A DNA stretch of 62,310 nucleotides from JANWWM01 sp046719715 (GTDB lineage: Bacteria > Bacteroidota > Chlorobiia > Chlorobiales > Thermochlorobacteraceae), in contig JBDNCJ010000012.1 of NCBI GenBank assembly GCA_046719715.1, positions 1 through 62,310 of the forward strand. The letters run 5' to 3'. Position 1 is the first letter of the stretch. Each line of letters begins with the position of its first letter. Made by a program: the position numbers and the translations under genes. Below, piece by piece: positions 50,370-58,951 of the stretch. The notes under the pieces were generated by a model. That model had not been told where the DNA came from. It saw only the letters and a list, made by a program, of their open reading frames with translations, and ran no database searches.

Positions 50370-53097
50370 GATTTTTCTGACAAGTTGCGTCCTCTTGTGC
50401 GTCTTCCCGCTTTGGGCGCAAACCGGGATTGTGAAAGGGCGCATGGTTTCCAAAGAGACGGGCGCGCCGATTGAAGACGCCACTGTATTTTTAATCGGTG
50501 CGACGCGCATGAGCACGTTCAGCGATAAAGATGGCGCGTTTGACTTCGAGCGCGTGATAGAAGGACGGTTTGAAGTGATTGCCTCGCGCGTCGGGTTTCA
50601 AACCGAAAAAAAAGAAATTGTTGTTAAGGCAAATCAAACGGCAGAAGTTGAGTTCATAATGTCGCCCAAAGGCTTACGCGTGGCGGAAATCGTGGTAACG
50701 GCGAAGGAAGAAACGCGCGGCTCGGAACTCGGCACAACTTCGCGCATTGAGCGGCGTGCGATTGAACACGTGCAGCCCTTCTCGCTCGCCGATATTCTCC
50801 AACTCGCGCCCGGACAACTTGCTGAAAATCCCAATCTGCAATCGCCCCGACAAGTCTTGCTCCGTCAAGTTCCAACCAACGCCGAAGGCACGTTTATGAA
50901 CGCCTTTGGAACGGCAATCGTGCTCGACGACGCGCCCGTCTCCAACAACGCCAATTTGCAAAGCGATGTAACGATTCTCAATAGCGCGCCGACCGCACAG
51001 CCGCCGTTCAGTTCTGTTGTCGGGCGCGGTGTGGATTTACGTCAAATCGCCACCAACAACATTGAATCCGTTGAAATCATTCGCGGCATTCCGTCGGCGC
51101 GACACGGCGATTTAACCGCCGGTGCCATTCTCGTGCAAACCCGCGCTAGCGCATTTCCTCTGCAAACCCGCGCACGATTGAACCCGAACATTTTTGAAAC
51201 CGCCGTCGGACAAGGCTTCGAGTTTCGCAATCAAAAAACCGCTCTCGCCTTTGACCTCAATTACCTCGAATCACTTGACGACCCACGCCGCGTTGAAGAG
51301 CAGTTTAATCGAATCACGGGACAACTTACATGGTCAGAGCAGTGGACGCCATCGCTTAATTCTAACTTGCGCTTATCGTTTTTCTCAACTGTCGATGAGC
51401 GTCAACGCTATCCCGAAGATGCGCAATTCGAGCGCGAGCAATTTTCCCGTGAGCGCGGCTTTCGCTACAACGCCAACCTCGTTTGGAAGTTCGGCGAAAT
51501 GCAGGCGTCAAAAATGGAGTTCGTTTCAAGCGTTACTTACACACAGCAACGCGCCGCCTTTCAAGAAAAATTGAGCCGAAATGGACCCGTCGCGCTTGGC
51601 ATTGCCACAACTGATACAACGATGCAAGGCATTTACGGCGCGGCGGAATACCTAAACCGCACGACCGTCGAGGGCAATCCGCTCAATGTTTATGCGCGAT
51701 TAGAAACGACGCTTTCAAAAGATGTTTCGCAATGGCGGCTCAAAACGCTTGTCGGCTCAGAGTGGCGAACCGACGCAAACAGCGGAAACGGTAGACAATT
51801 CGACCTCGCCACGCCGCCGCGTCAGAACTACAACGTCGGCGATAGACCGCGCGCCTTCGACGATATTCCCGCACTTCATCAACTCTCGTTCTATCTCGAA
51901 GAGCGGCTTTCAGGAAGCGTGCTCAATCGTAATGTGCTGGCGCAGGTCGGCGTAAGATTCGACAACATTTCTCCAACAAGTCCTTTCACGGGCAAGTTTG
52001 GAACTGTGCTTGCGCCGCGTCTTAACCTTGCCTTTGAGCCCATTGAAAAACTGTGGCTACGCGTCGGATACGGCGTTACGGCGAAAGCCCCGCCGCTTGC
52101 TTTTCTTTACCCAAACCCAAGATTTTTTGATTTGGTCGGATTGAACTTCTTCGCCAATAATCCGGCTGAACGGTTGCTGATAGTTACGACGCGCCGAATT
52201 GAGCCAAATACATCGTCGCTACGTGCGGCTGAAAATCGCAAATTGGAATTTGGGCTGGATTGGAACACGTCGTTTTTGAACCTAACGGCGACGGCGTTTA
52301 ATGAAGTAACGACAGGCGGATTCGCGTTGGGTCGGCAAGTCGTGCCGCTCACGTTTCCCGTCTTTCGCGTTGTGCAAACGAATCCGGGCGCGCCGCCTTC
52401 CTTCGCCTTCGATTCCACTGGAAAATTTTTAGGTCAATACGATGCACCGATTAACTCACGGCGAATTGAAAATCAAGGAATAGAACTGACGGCAGATTTT
52501 GCCGAGTGGAAACCGATTCGAACCTCACTCAATCTCAACTTGGCATGGATTTATTCGCGCTCGACCAACGATGAAATTTTCGTCAATACCGATGCCTTGC
52601 TCAGCACGAGTGCAAGAGGCAGAGTCGGCATTTTCAATGCGGGCAACGGCAGTGAGCGACGGCGGCTGATAACGAGTTTGCGCTTCATTCATCGCGCGCC
52701 GACGGTTGGATTGGTGGTTTCGTTCCTTGCACAAACCATTTGGATTGACCGCGATAGACCTGTCGGCATCAGCAATTTTCCAATCGGATTTTTAGACATC
52801 GACGGCAACAAGACCTTCCTGACCAATGAACAAGCCCAATCTGATGAGTTTGCGGATTTAAGACGTGGCTTAAACGACGCCGTCTTTCGTGAAGAAAATC
52901 CGCCCGCGCTTTGGCTCTTCAACGTGCGCATCACGAAAGAACTCTCGGAACTGCTGCAAGTCTCGTTCTATGCCAACAACGCGCTTGCCGATAGACCACT
53001 TTACGCCGTGAATCGAAACGCCAATCCGACGAGACCGATTTTTCAACGACGCAATCAAGTCTTGTTTTTCGGCGCGGAATTGGCGCTCACGCTATAA
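50362..53097 (+). CDS. TonB-dependent receptor
   Basis: A 911-residue outer-membrane receptor. The signal peptide (MFKIFLTSCVLLCVFPLWAQ) is followed by a carboxypeptidase-regulatory-like domain (about 22-105, GIVKGRMVSKETGAPIEDATVF) and a plug (about 125-260, with IESVEIIRGIPSARHGDLTAGAI). A beta-barrel of about 640 residues ends in FFGAELALTL. ATG 50362 overlaps the DUF1826 stop by 8 bases. It should bring a metal complex or chelate across the outer membrane using TonB energy. Neighbours point to zinc, but the ligand is not readable from the sequence. Confidence 0.92.
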   Translation: MFKIFLTSCVLLCVFPLWAQTGIVKGRMVSKETGAPIEDATVFLIGATRMSTFSDKDGAFDFERVIEGRFEVIASRVGFQTEKKEIVVKANQTAEVEFIMSPKGLRVAEIVVTAKEETRGSELGTTSRIERRAIEHVQPFSLADILQLAPGQLAENPNLQSPRQVLLRQVPTNAEGTFMNAFGTAIVLDDAPVSNNANLQSDVTILNSAPTAQPPFSSVVGRGVDLRQIATNNIESVEIIRGIPSARHGDLTAGAILVQTRASAFPLQTRARLNPNIFETAVGQGFEFRNQKTALAFDLNYLESLDDPRRVEEQFNRITGQLTWSEQWTPSLNSNLRLSFFSTVDERQRYPEDAQFEREQFSRERGFRYNANLVWKFGEMQASKMEFVSSVTYTQQRAAFQEKLSRNGPVALGIATTDTTMQGIYGAAEYLNRTTVEGNPLNVYARLETTLSKDVSQWRLKTLVGSEWRTDANSGNGRQFDLATPPRQNYNVGDRPRAFDDIPALHQLSFYLEERLSGSVLNRNVLAQVGVRFDNISPTSPFTGKFGTVLAPRLNLAFEPIEKLWLRVGYGVTAKAPPLAFLYPNPRFFDLVGLNFFANNPAERLLIVTTRRIEPNTSSLRAAENRKLEFGLDWNTSFLNLTATAFNEVTTGGFALGRQVVPLTFPVFRVVQTNPGAPPSFAFDSTGKFLGQYDAPINSRRIENQGIELTADFAEWKPIRTSLNLNLAWIYSRSTNDEIFVNTDALLSTSARGRVGIFNAGNGSERRRLITSLRFIHRAPTVGLVVSFLAQTIWIDRDRPVGISNFPIGFLDIDGNKTFLTNEQAQSDEFADLRRGLNDAVFREENPPALWLFNVRITKELSELLQVSFYANNALADRPLYAVNRNANPTRPIFQRRNQVLFFGAELALTL

Positions 53098-53111
53098 AAC
53101 GAAATTGAAAG

Positions 53112-53444
53112 ATGAAGAAAATCGTGCTGCTCACATTCCTGCTTTTGGCTTCGTGCAGAACGGAGTTTCCGACGGAGATTTCAACATTCAACGTCGAGGT
53201 GCAATTAGTGCGCCCACAAGCGTTTCCGAACTTGAACCTCGCTAATGCCATCGTGCGCCTGCGCAGTTTGGAGACGGGGAAAATTGACACGGCATTCACG
53301 GACTCATCGGGCTTCGCTGTGTTCAGCGACGTGCGTCCAGGGCGATACGATATTCGCACGCGCGCCTCGAACCGCAACGGCGTATTGCTTGATACGCTCA
53401 TGCGCCGTGCCGAAGAAGCAAAGATTCGACTACAACTGCTTTAA
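53112..53444 (+). CDS. Small lipoprotein with carboxypeptidase-regulatory-like fold
   Basis: A 110-residue protein with lipobox LLLASC. The mature part (FNVEVQLVRPQAF...NAIVRLRSLETGKIDTAFTDSSG, FAVFSDVRPGRYDIRTRAS) is a single Ig-like beta-sandwich of the CarboxypepD_reg/SpaA type. It lies 14 bases after the receptor gene and is probably an accessory lipoprotein of the receptor. Confidence 0.75.
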   Translation: MKKIVLLTFLLLASCRTEFPTEISTFNVEVQLVRPQAFPNLNLANAIVRLRSLETGKIDTAFTDSSGFAVFSDVRPGRYDIRTRASNRNGVLLDTLMRRAEEAKIRLQLL

Positions 53445-53494
53445 CCTGATTTGTTCTTTCAACTCTTCTTTAACCATCAAAACATCAAACAGCC

Positions 53495-54661
53495 ATGAAA
53501 AGAATCATCATACTGTTGCTTGCCTTTTTCGCACTTGCAAATGAATTGCAGGCGCAATCGCTTCAAGGGAAGTTGGTCATTAAACAATGCTACTACACCG
53601 GCTCGCGCACGCCGGCGAATACCAACTACTTTTCCGACCAATTCCACGAGATTTACAACAACTCGTCCGATACGGTCTATGTCGATAGCTTATGCATTGC
53701 CGATGCATTCGGCGCGTCGGGTCAAATCAATCCGACCACGCAACCGTCCGAATTTCAGAACGACCAAAACAACGTCTATGTGAACAACATTTGGATGATT
53801 CCGGGAACGGGCAGGTCGCACGCGCTCCCGCCCGGAAAAAGTATCATCATTGCGCAAGACGGAGTCAATCATTTAGAGTTTAATGCAAACAGCATTGACC
53901 TTTCAGGAGCAGACTGGGAGACATACAAAACCGGCGGCAACGCCAACGATACGGATAATCCCGACGTGCCGAACATGGTGCAGGTGCATGTGGTCTCTGG
54001 ATTTGATTGGCTTGTAACGGTCTTCGGTCCGGGAATGGTGATTTTCAAAGTGCCCAACCCCAACATGCTCGAATCGGCAACACCGACGGGATTGACCGAG
54101 CCGCGAAAGAAAGTGCCTGTTTCCGCCGTCATTGATGCCTTCGAAGCCTTGCGCGACGCCAATAGCGGCTCGTTCAAGCGAATTCCGTTTGCGCTCGATG
54201 CCGGGTTCACCTTTGCAAGTGGCACCTATACGCGCGAATCGGCTCGTCGAAAAGTCCAAAGCATTGTCAATGGTCGCGAAATTTTGCAAGACACTGACGA
54301 TAGCGGCGAAGACTTCATCATTGGTCCGCCTGTGGTTCGCCTCTCGGTCAGAAATGAAATCGGCACCGTGCCGAAAGGATTTGCACTTGAACAGAACTAT
54401 CCGAATCCGTTCAATCCTACAACCACTATCACGTATCAACTCGCAACGATGAGCGATGTGAAGTTGGAAGTCTTTGACATGCTCGGCAGAAAGGTCGCTT
54501 CGCTTGTTGGGCAAACGCAAAACGTCGGACGCTATCAAGCGAATTTCAACGGGGCATCGCTCACAAGTGGAATGTATTTCTATCGACTGCAAGCAACGCC
54601 TGTTAATCGTGCATCGGGCGAAGGTTTTGTCGAGATGAAAAAAATGTTGCTCGTTAAGTAA
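53495..54661 (+). CDS. DUF4876-type surface protein with T9SS sorting tail
   Basis: A 388-residue protein with a signal peptide (MKRIIILLLAFFALANELQAQ). Residues about 22-285 are of the DUF4876 type (LVIKQCYYTGSRTP, EIYNNSSDTVYVDSLCIAD, MIPGTGRSHALPPGKSIIIAQ), known next to TonB receptors in Bacteroidota. The last 90 residues are a type IX secretion tail (NYPNPFNPTTTITY ... MKKMLLVK), so it should be exported to the cell surface. It is a candidate surface binding partner for the receptor. The family function is not established. Confidence 0.78.
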   Translation: MKRIIILLLAFFALANELQAQSLQGKLVIKQCYYTGSRTPANTNYFSDQFHEIYNNSSDTVYVDSLCIADAFGASGQINPTTQPSEFQNDQNNVYVNNIWMIPGTGRSHALPPGKSIIIAQDGVNHLEFNANSIDLSGADWETYKTGGNANDTDNPDVPNMVQVHVVSGFDWLVTVFGPGMVIFKVPNPNMLESATPTGLTEPRKKVPVSAVIDAFEALRDANSGSFKRIPFALDAGFTFASGTYTRESARRKVQSIVNGREILQDTDDSGEDFIIGPPVVRLSVRNEIGTVPKGFALEQNYPNPFNPTTTITYQLATMSDVKLEVFDMLGRKVASLVGQTQNVGRYQANFNGASLTSGMYFYRLQATPVNRASGEGFVEMKKMLLVK

Positions 54662-54694
54662 ACATTCAATTTCGTTGCAGTGGAGGCAGGGCAG

Positions 54695-56242
54695 ATGAGG
54701 GCTAAACTCAAATACGTAACGCTTCTTGTTGGAAGTTTAATCATCGGCGGAATTGCTGGTGCGCAGGAAGCATTGGAGTCGGAGCAATTTTCGCCGCTTG
54801 TCTCGCTCTCGCCTTTGCTGTGGCGCGAAGCACGAAACCCCGCAGGGCTTCATTCTTCTGGTTTAACGAACTACGCGATAACTTCGATTGAAGGCTTGAA
54901 TCGATTCGGCGCGCTCAAACGTCCACAAGAGCCGATGGAGCAAGGCATTTACAAGTTCAACGCCGAAGGCGCAAGTCGCGTGGGCGCGTGGCGGGCGGCG
55001 GGAAATTTTACGTATCGGCGCGTCAATGATAAAGAGGTTCAGTGGCTTGCGGCTGAAAGCGCATACAACGGCAATCCATTTCTCTACGCGGATTCGGTCG
55101 GGGGCGATTGGTTTCGTGATGCGTTTTTGCTTTCCGCCGCGTTGGGGTCGCCTGAATGGTTTGAACGTGTATCGTTGGGCGCAAAACTCGACTACGATGT
55201 TGGGCAAGGCGCGCGGCGCAACGGGGCGCGTCCGCTTTATCGCACACGGCGAATTACACTCAAAACGGCGGTCGCGCTTCGGCTCTTAGGCAAAGAACGC
55301 ATCTCGCTCTCACCCGTCTGGAATTGGCGCAAAGAAGAAAATGAGTTCGCCTTTTTTACGACGCAGAGCGATTGGCGGCTTTACTTTCTGCAAGGATTCG
55401 GCACATTCAACCAAACCACCGTGAGCAGTGCGGAGCGAAGTGCAACGGGCGATTTGAAGGGAATCGACGTCGGCTACGAAGGCGGCGTTGGAGATTGGGC
55501 TTGGAGCGCTTCGGCAAATTGGCTCACCGGCACAACGAATGTGATTGACGGCGTTAGTGTTGCATCATTTTCAGGGAGAGTCATTCACAATTTGGAAACT
55601 TACCAAGTCGCCGTTCAACGTTTGTCAAAACAGGTGAGCGTAGAAGTTCGCAGTGCATATTCAAAAAGAGATGAGCGCGGCGCAGATGATTTCGATGCTT
55701 CAATTACAAGTAGCCGAACCGAGCCTGATTTTCTCGCCGTCAACGTCATTGACCAAGAAGAAATTGCAACTGCTGAATTGGAACTTTGGCTGAATGATGT
55801 ACGTGCAACTTCGCCATTGCGGCTGTTTGCCAAACTGCAATCGAGAAAATGCTTTCGGCGCGACATCATGGCAGAAACCCAATGGCAAACACAGCTGCAA
55901 ACCGTTCAACTTGGCGCGCTCTCGGCGATTCCGATATTGAGTGCAACGATTTTTTCAGGCGCGAGCCTTGCCTACACGTCCGCAAGCGATGCAAGTTACC
56001 GCGCCGACCGACCCACTGCGCTTACGCCGATGATTGTTCGCCCCGACTTCCTCGTCATAAGCGCGGAGCGGCGGTTCATCTCGCTCTTGCTCGGCGTAGA
56101 GACGACGGCGATTTGGATTCGCGCCTCGTCGCTTCGCACGTTTTTGACGCTTAATTACGCCGATACCCCAACGCGCTCCGACGGCGGCACAAGGTTAGGA
56201 CTGCGGCGCGCTATCGCACTCGAATTTCAACTGCTTTACTAA
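54695..56242 (+). CDS. DUF6850-like outer-membrane beta-barrel protein
   Basis: A 515-residue protein. ATG 54695 is preceded by GGAGG at good spacing. It has a signal peptide (KLKYVTLLVGSLIIGGIAGAQ), then about 480 residues of beta-strand-like sequence. Segments such as SRVGAWRAAGNFTYRRVNDK and GARRNGARPLYRTRRITLKT resemble DUF6850 barrels that occur with DUF4876 and TonB receptors. The C-terminus ALEFQLLY is a barrel signature. It may form a pore or a scaffold for the surface protein. The stop overlaps the next ATG by one base. Confidence 0.7.
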   Translation: MRAKLKYVTLLVGSLIIGGIAGAQEALESEQFSPLVSLSPLLWREARNPAGLHSSGLTNYAITSIEGLNRFGALKRPQEPMEQGIYKFNAEGASRVGAWRAAGNFTYRRVNDKEVQWLAAESAYNGNPFLYADSVGGDWFRDAFLLSAALGSPEWFERVSLGAKLDYDVGQGARRNGARPLYRTRRITLKTAVALRLLGKERISLSPVWNWRKEENEFAFFTTQSDWRLYFLQGFGTFNQTTVSSAERSATGDLKGIDVGYEGGVGDWAWSASANWLTGTTNVIDGVSVASFSGRVIHNLETYQVAVQRLSKQVSVEVRSAYSKRDERGADDFDASITSSRTEPDFLAVNVIDQEEIATAELELWLNDVRATSPLRLFAKLQSRKCFRRDIMAETQWQTQLQTVQLGALSAIPILSATIFSGASLAYTSASDASYRADRPTALTPMIVRPDFLVISAERRFISLLLGVETTAIWIRASSLRTFLTLNYADTPTRSDGGTRLGLRRAIALEFQLLY

Positions 56243-56625
56243 TGATGAAACAAACCCTTGCGCTTCTTTGGCTGGCGATGCTTTTAGGCGTTCTTGCGCA
56301 CAGCATTCTCGGCTTTGTACCGATGCTTTACGGCAGCGAACCGCTCAAACAATCTGAAAACCTGCAAGGACTTTTGTGGCAACTCACGCTGGTCTTTTCA
56401 ACCTATCTCACGCTTGCGCTTGCCCTCTTGCTTGTGGAAGCAAATTGGTTCAAACGGCTGAACATGATTGCAAGCGGATTTTTTCTTTTCTCGAATGCGC
56501 TTCACGCGGGCGTGCATCTCTTTCTTTCGCCGGTGGAGTGGCATCAAGTCTTGCTTCTCACGCTTGTAGCGGGCATCAACGCCGTGCTTGTCAAAGAGTC
56601 ATTCACTTATCTCAAATCCAAATGA
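56242..56625 (+). CDS. Small four-helix membrane protein, unknown
   Basis: A 127-residue hydrophobic protein with four helices (about 5-28, 45-66, 73-93, 100-117). It contains scattered histidines near helix ends (AHSILG, LHAGVHLFLSPVEWHQV). I know no family. The stop overlaps the next start (ATGA), so it belongs firmly to this gene run. Confidence 0.65.
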   Translation: MMKQTLALLWLAMLLGVLAHSILGFVPMLYGSEPLKQSENLQGLLWQLTLVFSTYLTLALALLLVEANWFKRLNMIASGFFLFSNALHAGVHLFLSPVEWHQVLLLTLVAGINAVLVKESFTYLKSK

Positions 56626-57455
56626 AACGCGACATCATCATCATACTGCTTGTATTTATCGGGGCTTGCAAGAGCATCGAATCAGGCAAGCCGACGTTGG
56701 AAATGAATTTTTCAAATGAAGAAAAGCAGTTGGCGGATTCTTTGCTGACGCTGGCACTCGATAACGAAGCACTTTACACAATCGTTGAGCCGATAAAGCC
56801 CATCAGCACCGTGCTGAATTTTTCATTGCCGATTGCGCGCGCGGATTCAATCCCAAGCGGCGTACGAGAGGCAACCAACCTCAACGGCGACGCGCTCAAA
56901 AAGCTCACACAACTTCAACACGTCGTCAATCGTCTGCAATTTGGCGATGTGCAATTTTTGCTTATTCCCTTCAAGCGAGCGGAGAAAGGCAAGCGATATT
57001 TTGAAGTCGTGGCGGTCAATACGAAGGCGTTGCAAAAAGTGATTGCGCGCGACCAACCCTTCTGGGCGCAATGGGGATTCGTGCCAAATGCAAATCCCGC
57101 CGTAATCCTCACAACCAACGAATTTGAAGAGCGATTAGACCGATATCGAGGCTACGGCTATCTCTTCGGCTATCCTGAACACGCCATTACATTTTTTGTT
57201 GAAGCGGCGCGACAGGAAGACTCGACCAAGCAGTTCGTCAAGCGCGACTTCTTTCAAATCCCCGTTTTCTCATCGGAGACAGGACACTTCACTTACGCAA
57301 TTCCAAAAGGCTACACGCCGACCGAAATTGACTCTGCACTCTACCGCCGCGCTACGGCGACTTTGCAACGCTACAAAGCCACGCGCCAAAAGTTCATCAG
57401 CCAAGATGGACGATTGAGAGCCACTGAACTCTTGCAAGAGATGCTCAAAAAATGA
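56622..57455 (+). CDS. Lipoprotein of unknown function
   Basis: A 277-residue protein with a lipobox (VFIGAC) after a short signal. The start ATG 56622 overlaps the upstream stop; a longer frame inside the upstream gene has no signal. The mature protein is soluble, rich in charged residues, with GDVQFLLIPFKRAEKGKRYF, a globular middle and an amphipathic C-terminus. No domain is recognised. It is the last tightly coupled gene of the putative metal locus. Confidence 0.7.
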   Translation: MKRDIIIILLVFIGACKSIESGKPTLEMNFSNEEKQLADSLLTLALDNEALYTIVEPIKPISTVLNFSLPIARADSIPSGVREATNLNGDALKKLTQLQHVVNRLQFGDVQFLLIPFKRAEKGKRYFEVVAVNTKALQKVIARDQPFWAQWGFVPNANPAVILTTNEFEERLDRYRGYGYLFGYPEHAITFFVEAARQEDSTKQFVKRDFFQIPVFSSETGHFTYAIPKGYTPTEIDSALYRRATATLQRYKATRQKFISQDGRLRATELLQEMLKK

Positions 57456-57516
57456 GCAAGTTGAAACGATAGAATCAATCAAAAAATGTAGATTTGATGC
57501 AGAAAAAATCGCATCA

Positions 57517-58263
57517 ATGACAACGTCAAAGCAGAGCCACGCTCATCAAGTCTATGCCTTAGCCTTCGGCGCACACCCCGACGACGTGGAACTTGCGTGC
57601 GCGGCAACCATGCTTAAACTTCATTACGAAAAAAAATCCGTCGCTATTTGCGACCTTACCGAAGGCGAAAAAGGCACGCGCGGCACACGCCAAATTCGCC
57701 GACGCGAAGCCCAACACGCCGCAACCTTGCTCGGCATTTCAGCACGAGTGAACCTCAACTTGGGCGATACCACTTTTCAAAACACGCTGGAAAATCGCAA
57801 CAAACTTATCGCCGTCATTCGATACTTTCAGCCGACCGTCGTTTTCGCCACACAGCCCGAAGAGCGACACCCCGACCACATGCGCGCTTCGCAAATGATT
57901 ACAGAAGCCTGTTTTTATGCAGGACTACGCAAGATTCAAACGAAGTGGAAAGGCAAGTTGCAAGAAGCGCATCGTCCGAAGCATTTGCTCTACTACATTC
58001 AAGACCGTTTTGCTAAACCCGATTTCATTCTCGATGTGAGCCAAACTTACGAAGCCTCGCGTAAAGCAATTTTAGCGTATAAATCGCAGTTCTTCAATCC
58101 CGATTCAAACGAACCTGAAACCTTCATCAGCCGCAAAGAATTTTTAGAAGGATTAGATGCAAAGGCAAGGGTGTTCGGCGAAATGATTGGCGTAAAATAT
58201 GGCGAAGGCTTTTTGGTTCACCGCTATCTCGGCGTTGAAGTCTTTTCCGATGTGTTTCGGTAA
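57517..58263 (+). CDS. bshB1: Bacillithiol biosynthesis deacetylase BshB1
   Basis: A 248-residue PIG-L/LmbE-family zinc deacetylase that removes acetyl from GlcNAc-malate in bacillithiol synthesis. LAFGAHPDDVELACAATM is the zinc-binding and catalytic motif, and PEERHPDHMRAS supplies the third zinc ligand. GTRGTRQIRRREAQHAA and SQFFNPDSNEPETFISRKEFL are typical of BshB1. Chlorobiota are known to make (N-methyl-)bacillithiol. It lies 61 bases after the metal locus in the same direction. Bacillithiol buffers zinc in other bacteria, which gives a possible functional link. Confidence 0.9.
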   Translation: MTTSKQSHAHQVYALAFGAHPDDVELACAATMLKLHYEKKSVAICDLTEGEKGTRGTRQIRRREAQHAATLLGISARVNLNLGDTTFQNTLENRNKLIAVIRYFQPTVVFATQPEERHPDHMRASQMITEACFYAGLRKIQTKWKGKLQEAHRPKHLLYYIQDRFAKPDFILDVSQTYEASRKAILAYKSQFFNPDSNEPETFISRKEFLEGLDAKARVFGEMIGVKYGEGFLVHRYLGVEVFSDVFR

Positions 58264-58293
58264 ATTTCAATCTGTATCAACAATCCAACAAGA

Positions 58294-58932
58294 ATGGTCA
58301 AGGTCAAAATTTGCGGCATCACAAATTTGGACGACGCGCTCATGGCGGCAGATTTCGGCGCCGACGCGCTCGGATTCAATTTCTATGAACGCTCCCTGCG
58401 ATACATCTCGCCTCGAAAAGCTCGACAAATCATCGATAAACTTCCGTCGTTCATTCAAACTGTCGGCATTTTCATTGAAGATTCTCCCAAAGAAATCAAC
58501 GAGATTTGCGACTATGCGGGAATTACAACGGCGCAACTGCACGATGAGAAAATGTCGCTCAAAGACACGCTTAAAGTTGTGCCAAGAATCCTCAAGACCT
58601 TTCGAGTGCATTCAAAATTTCAAGTCTCGGAAGTGAGATGGTTTTATGAGAAGACGGGCGTCAATACGTTTCTCTTTGATGCCTATCACGAAAAAATGCT
58701 CGGCGGCACGGGCAAGCAAATTCAAATTGAACTCGCCAAGAAATTGACGGCGTCGGTTGAAAAATATGGCTATGTAGTGATTGCAGGCGGATTAAACGAA
58801 ACAAATGTTGAGAAGGTCGTGAAAGCGATTAGACCTTACGCCATTGATGTCGCAAGCGGCATTGAATCCGATATTGGCAAAAAAGACCCCAAAAAACTCA
58901 GGCTGTTTATCGAGCGTGCAAAGTCGGCGTAA
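58294..58932 (+). CDS. trpF: Phosphoribosylanthranilate isomerase
   Basis: A 212-residue single-domain TIM-barrel enzyme of tryptophan synthesis that converts N-(5-phosphoribosyl)anthranilate to CdRP. VKVKICGITNLDDALMA has the catalytic Cys, GADALGFNFYERSLRYISP follows, and LFDAYHEKMLGGTGKQ has the general-acid Asp. VIAGGLNETNVEKVVKAIRPYAIDVASGIE is the phosphate-binding end. No other trp genes are adjacent. It starts 30 bases after bshB1 and converges on uvrA. Confidence 0.94.
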   Translation: MVKVKICGITNLDDALMAADFGADALGFNFYERSLRYISPRKARQIIDKLPSFIQTVGIFIEDSPKEINEICDYAGITTAQLHDEKMSLKDTLKVVPRILKTFRVHSKFQVSEVRWFYEKTGVNTFLFDAYHEKMLGGTGKQIQIELAKKLTASVEKYGYVVIAGGLNETNVEKVVKAIRPYAIDVASGIESDIGKKDPKKLRLFIERAKSA

Positions 58933-58951
58933 GTATCAAGTTGGGAGTGCG

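Noticed and set aside
44579..57455. Cobalt/cobalamin uptake instead of zinc for the metal locus
   Set aside because: No BtuFCD, CbiMNQO or cobalamin-synthesis gene is present. The GTPase has the GCICC motif and the setting of zinc-linked COG0523 proteins. It is not fully excluded.
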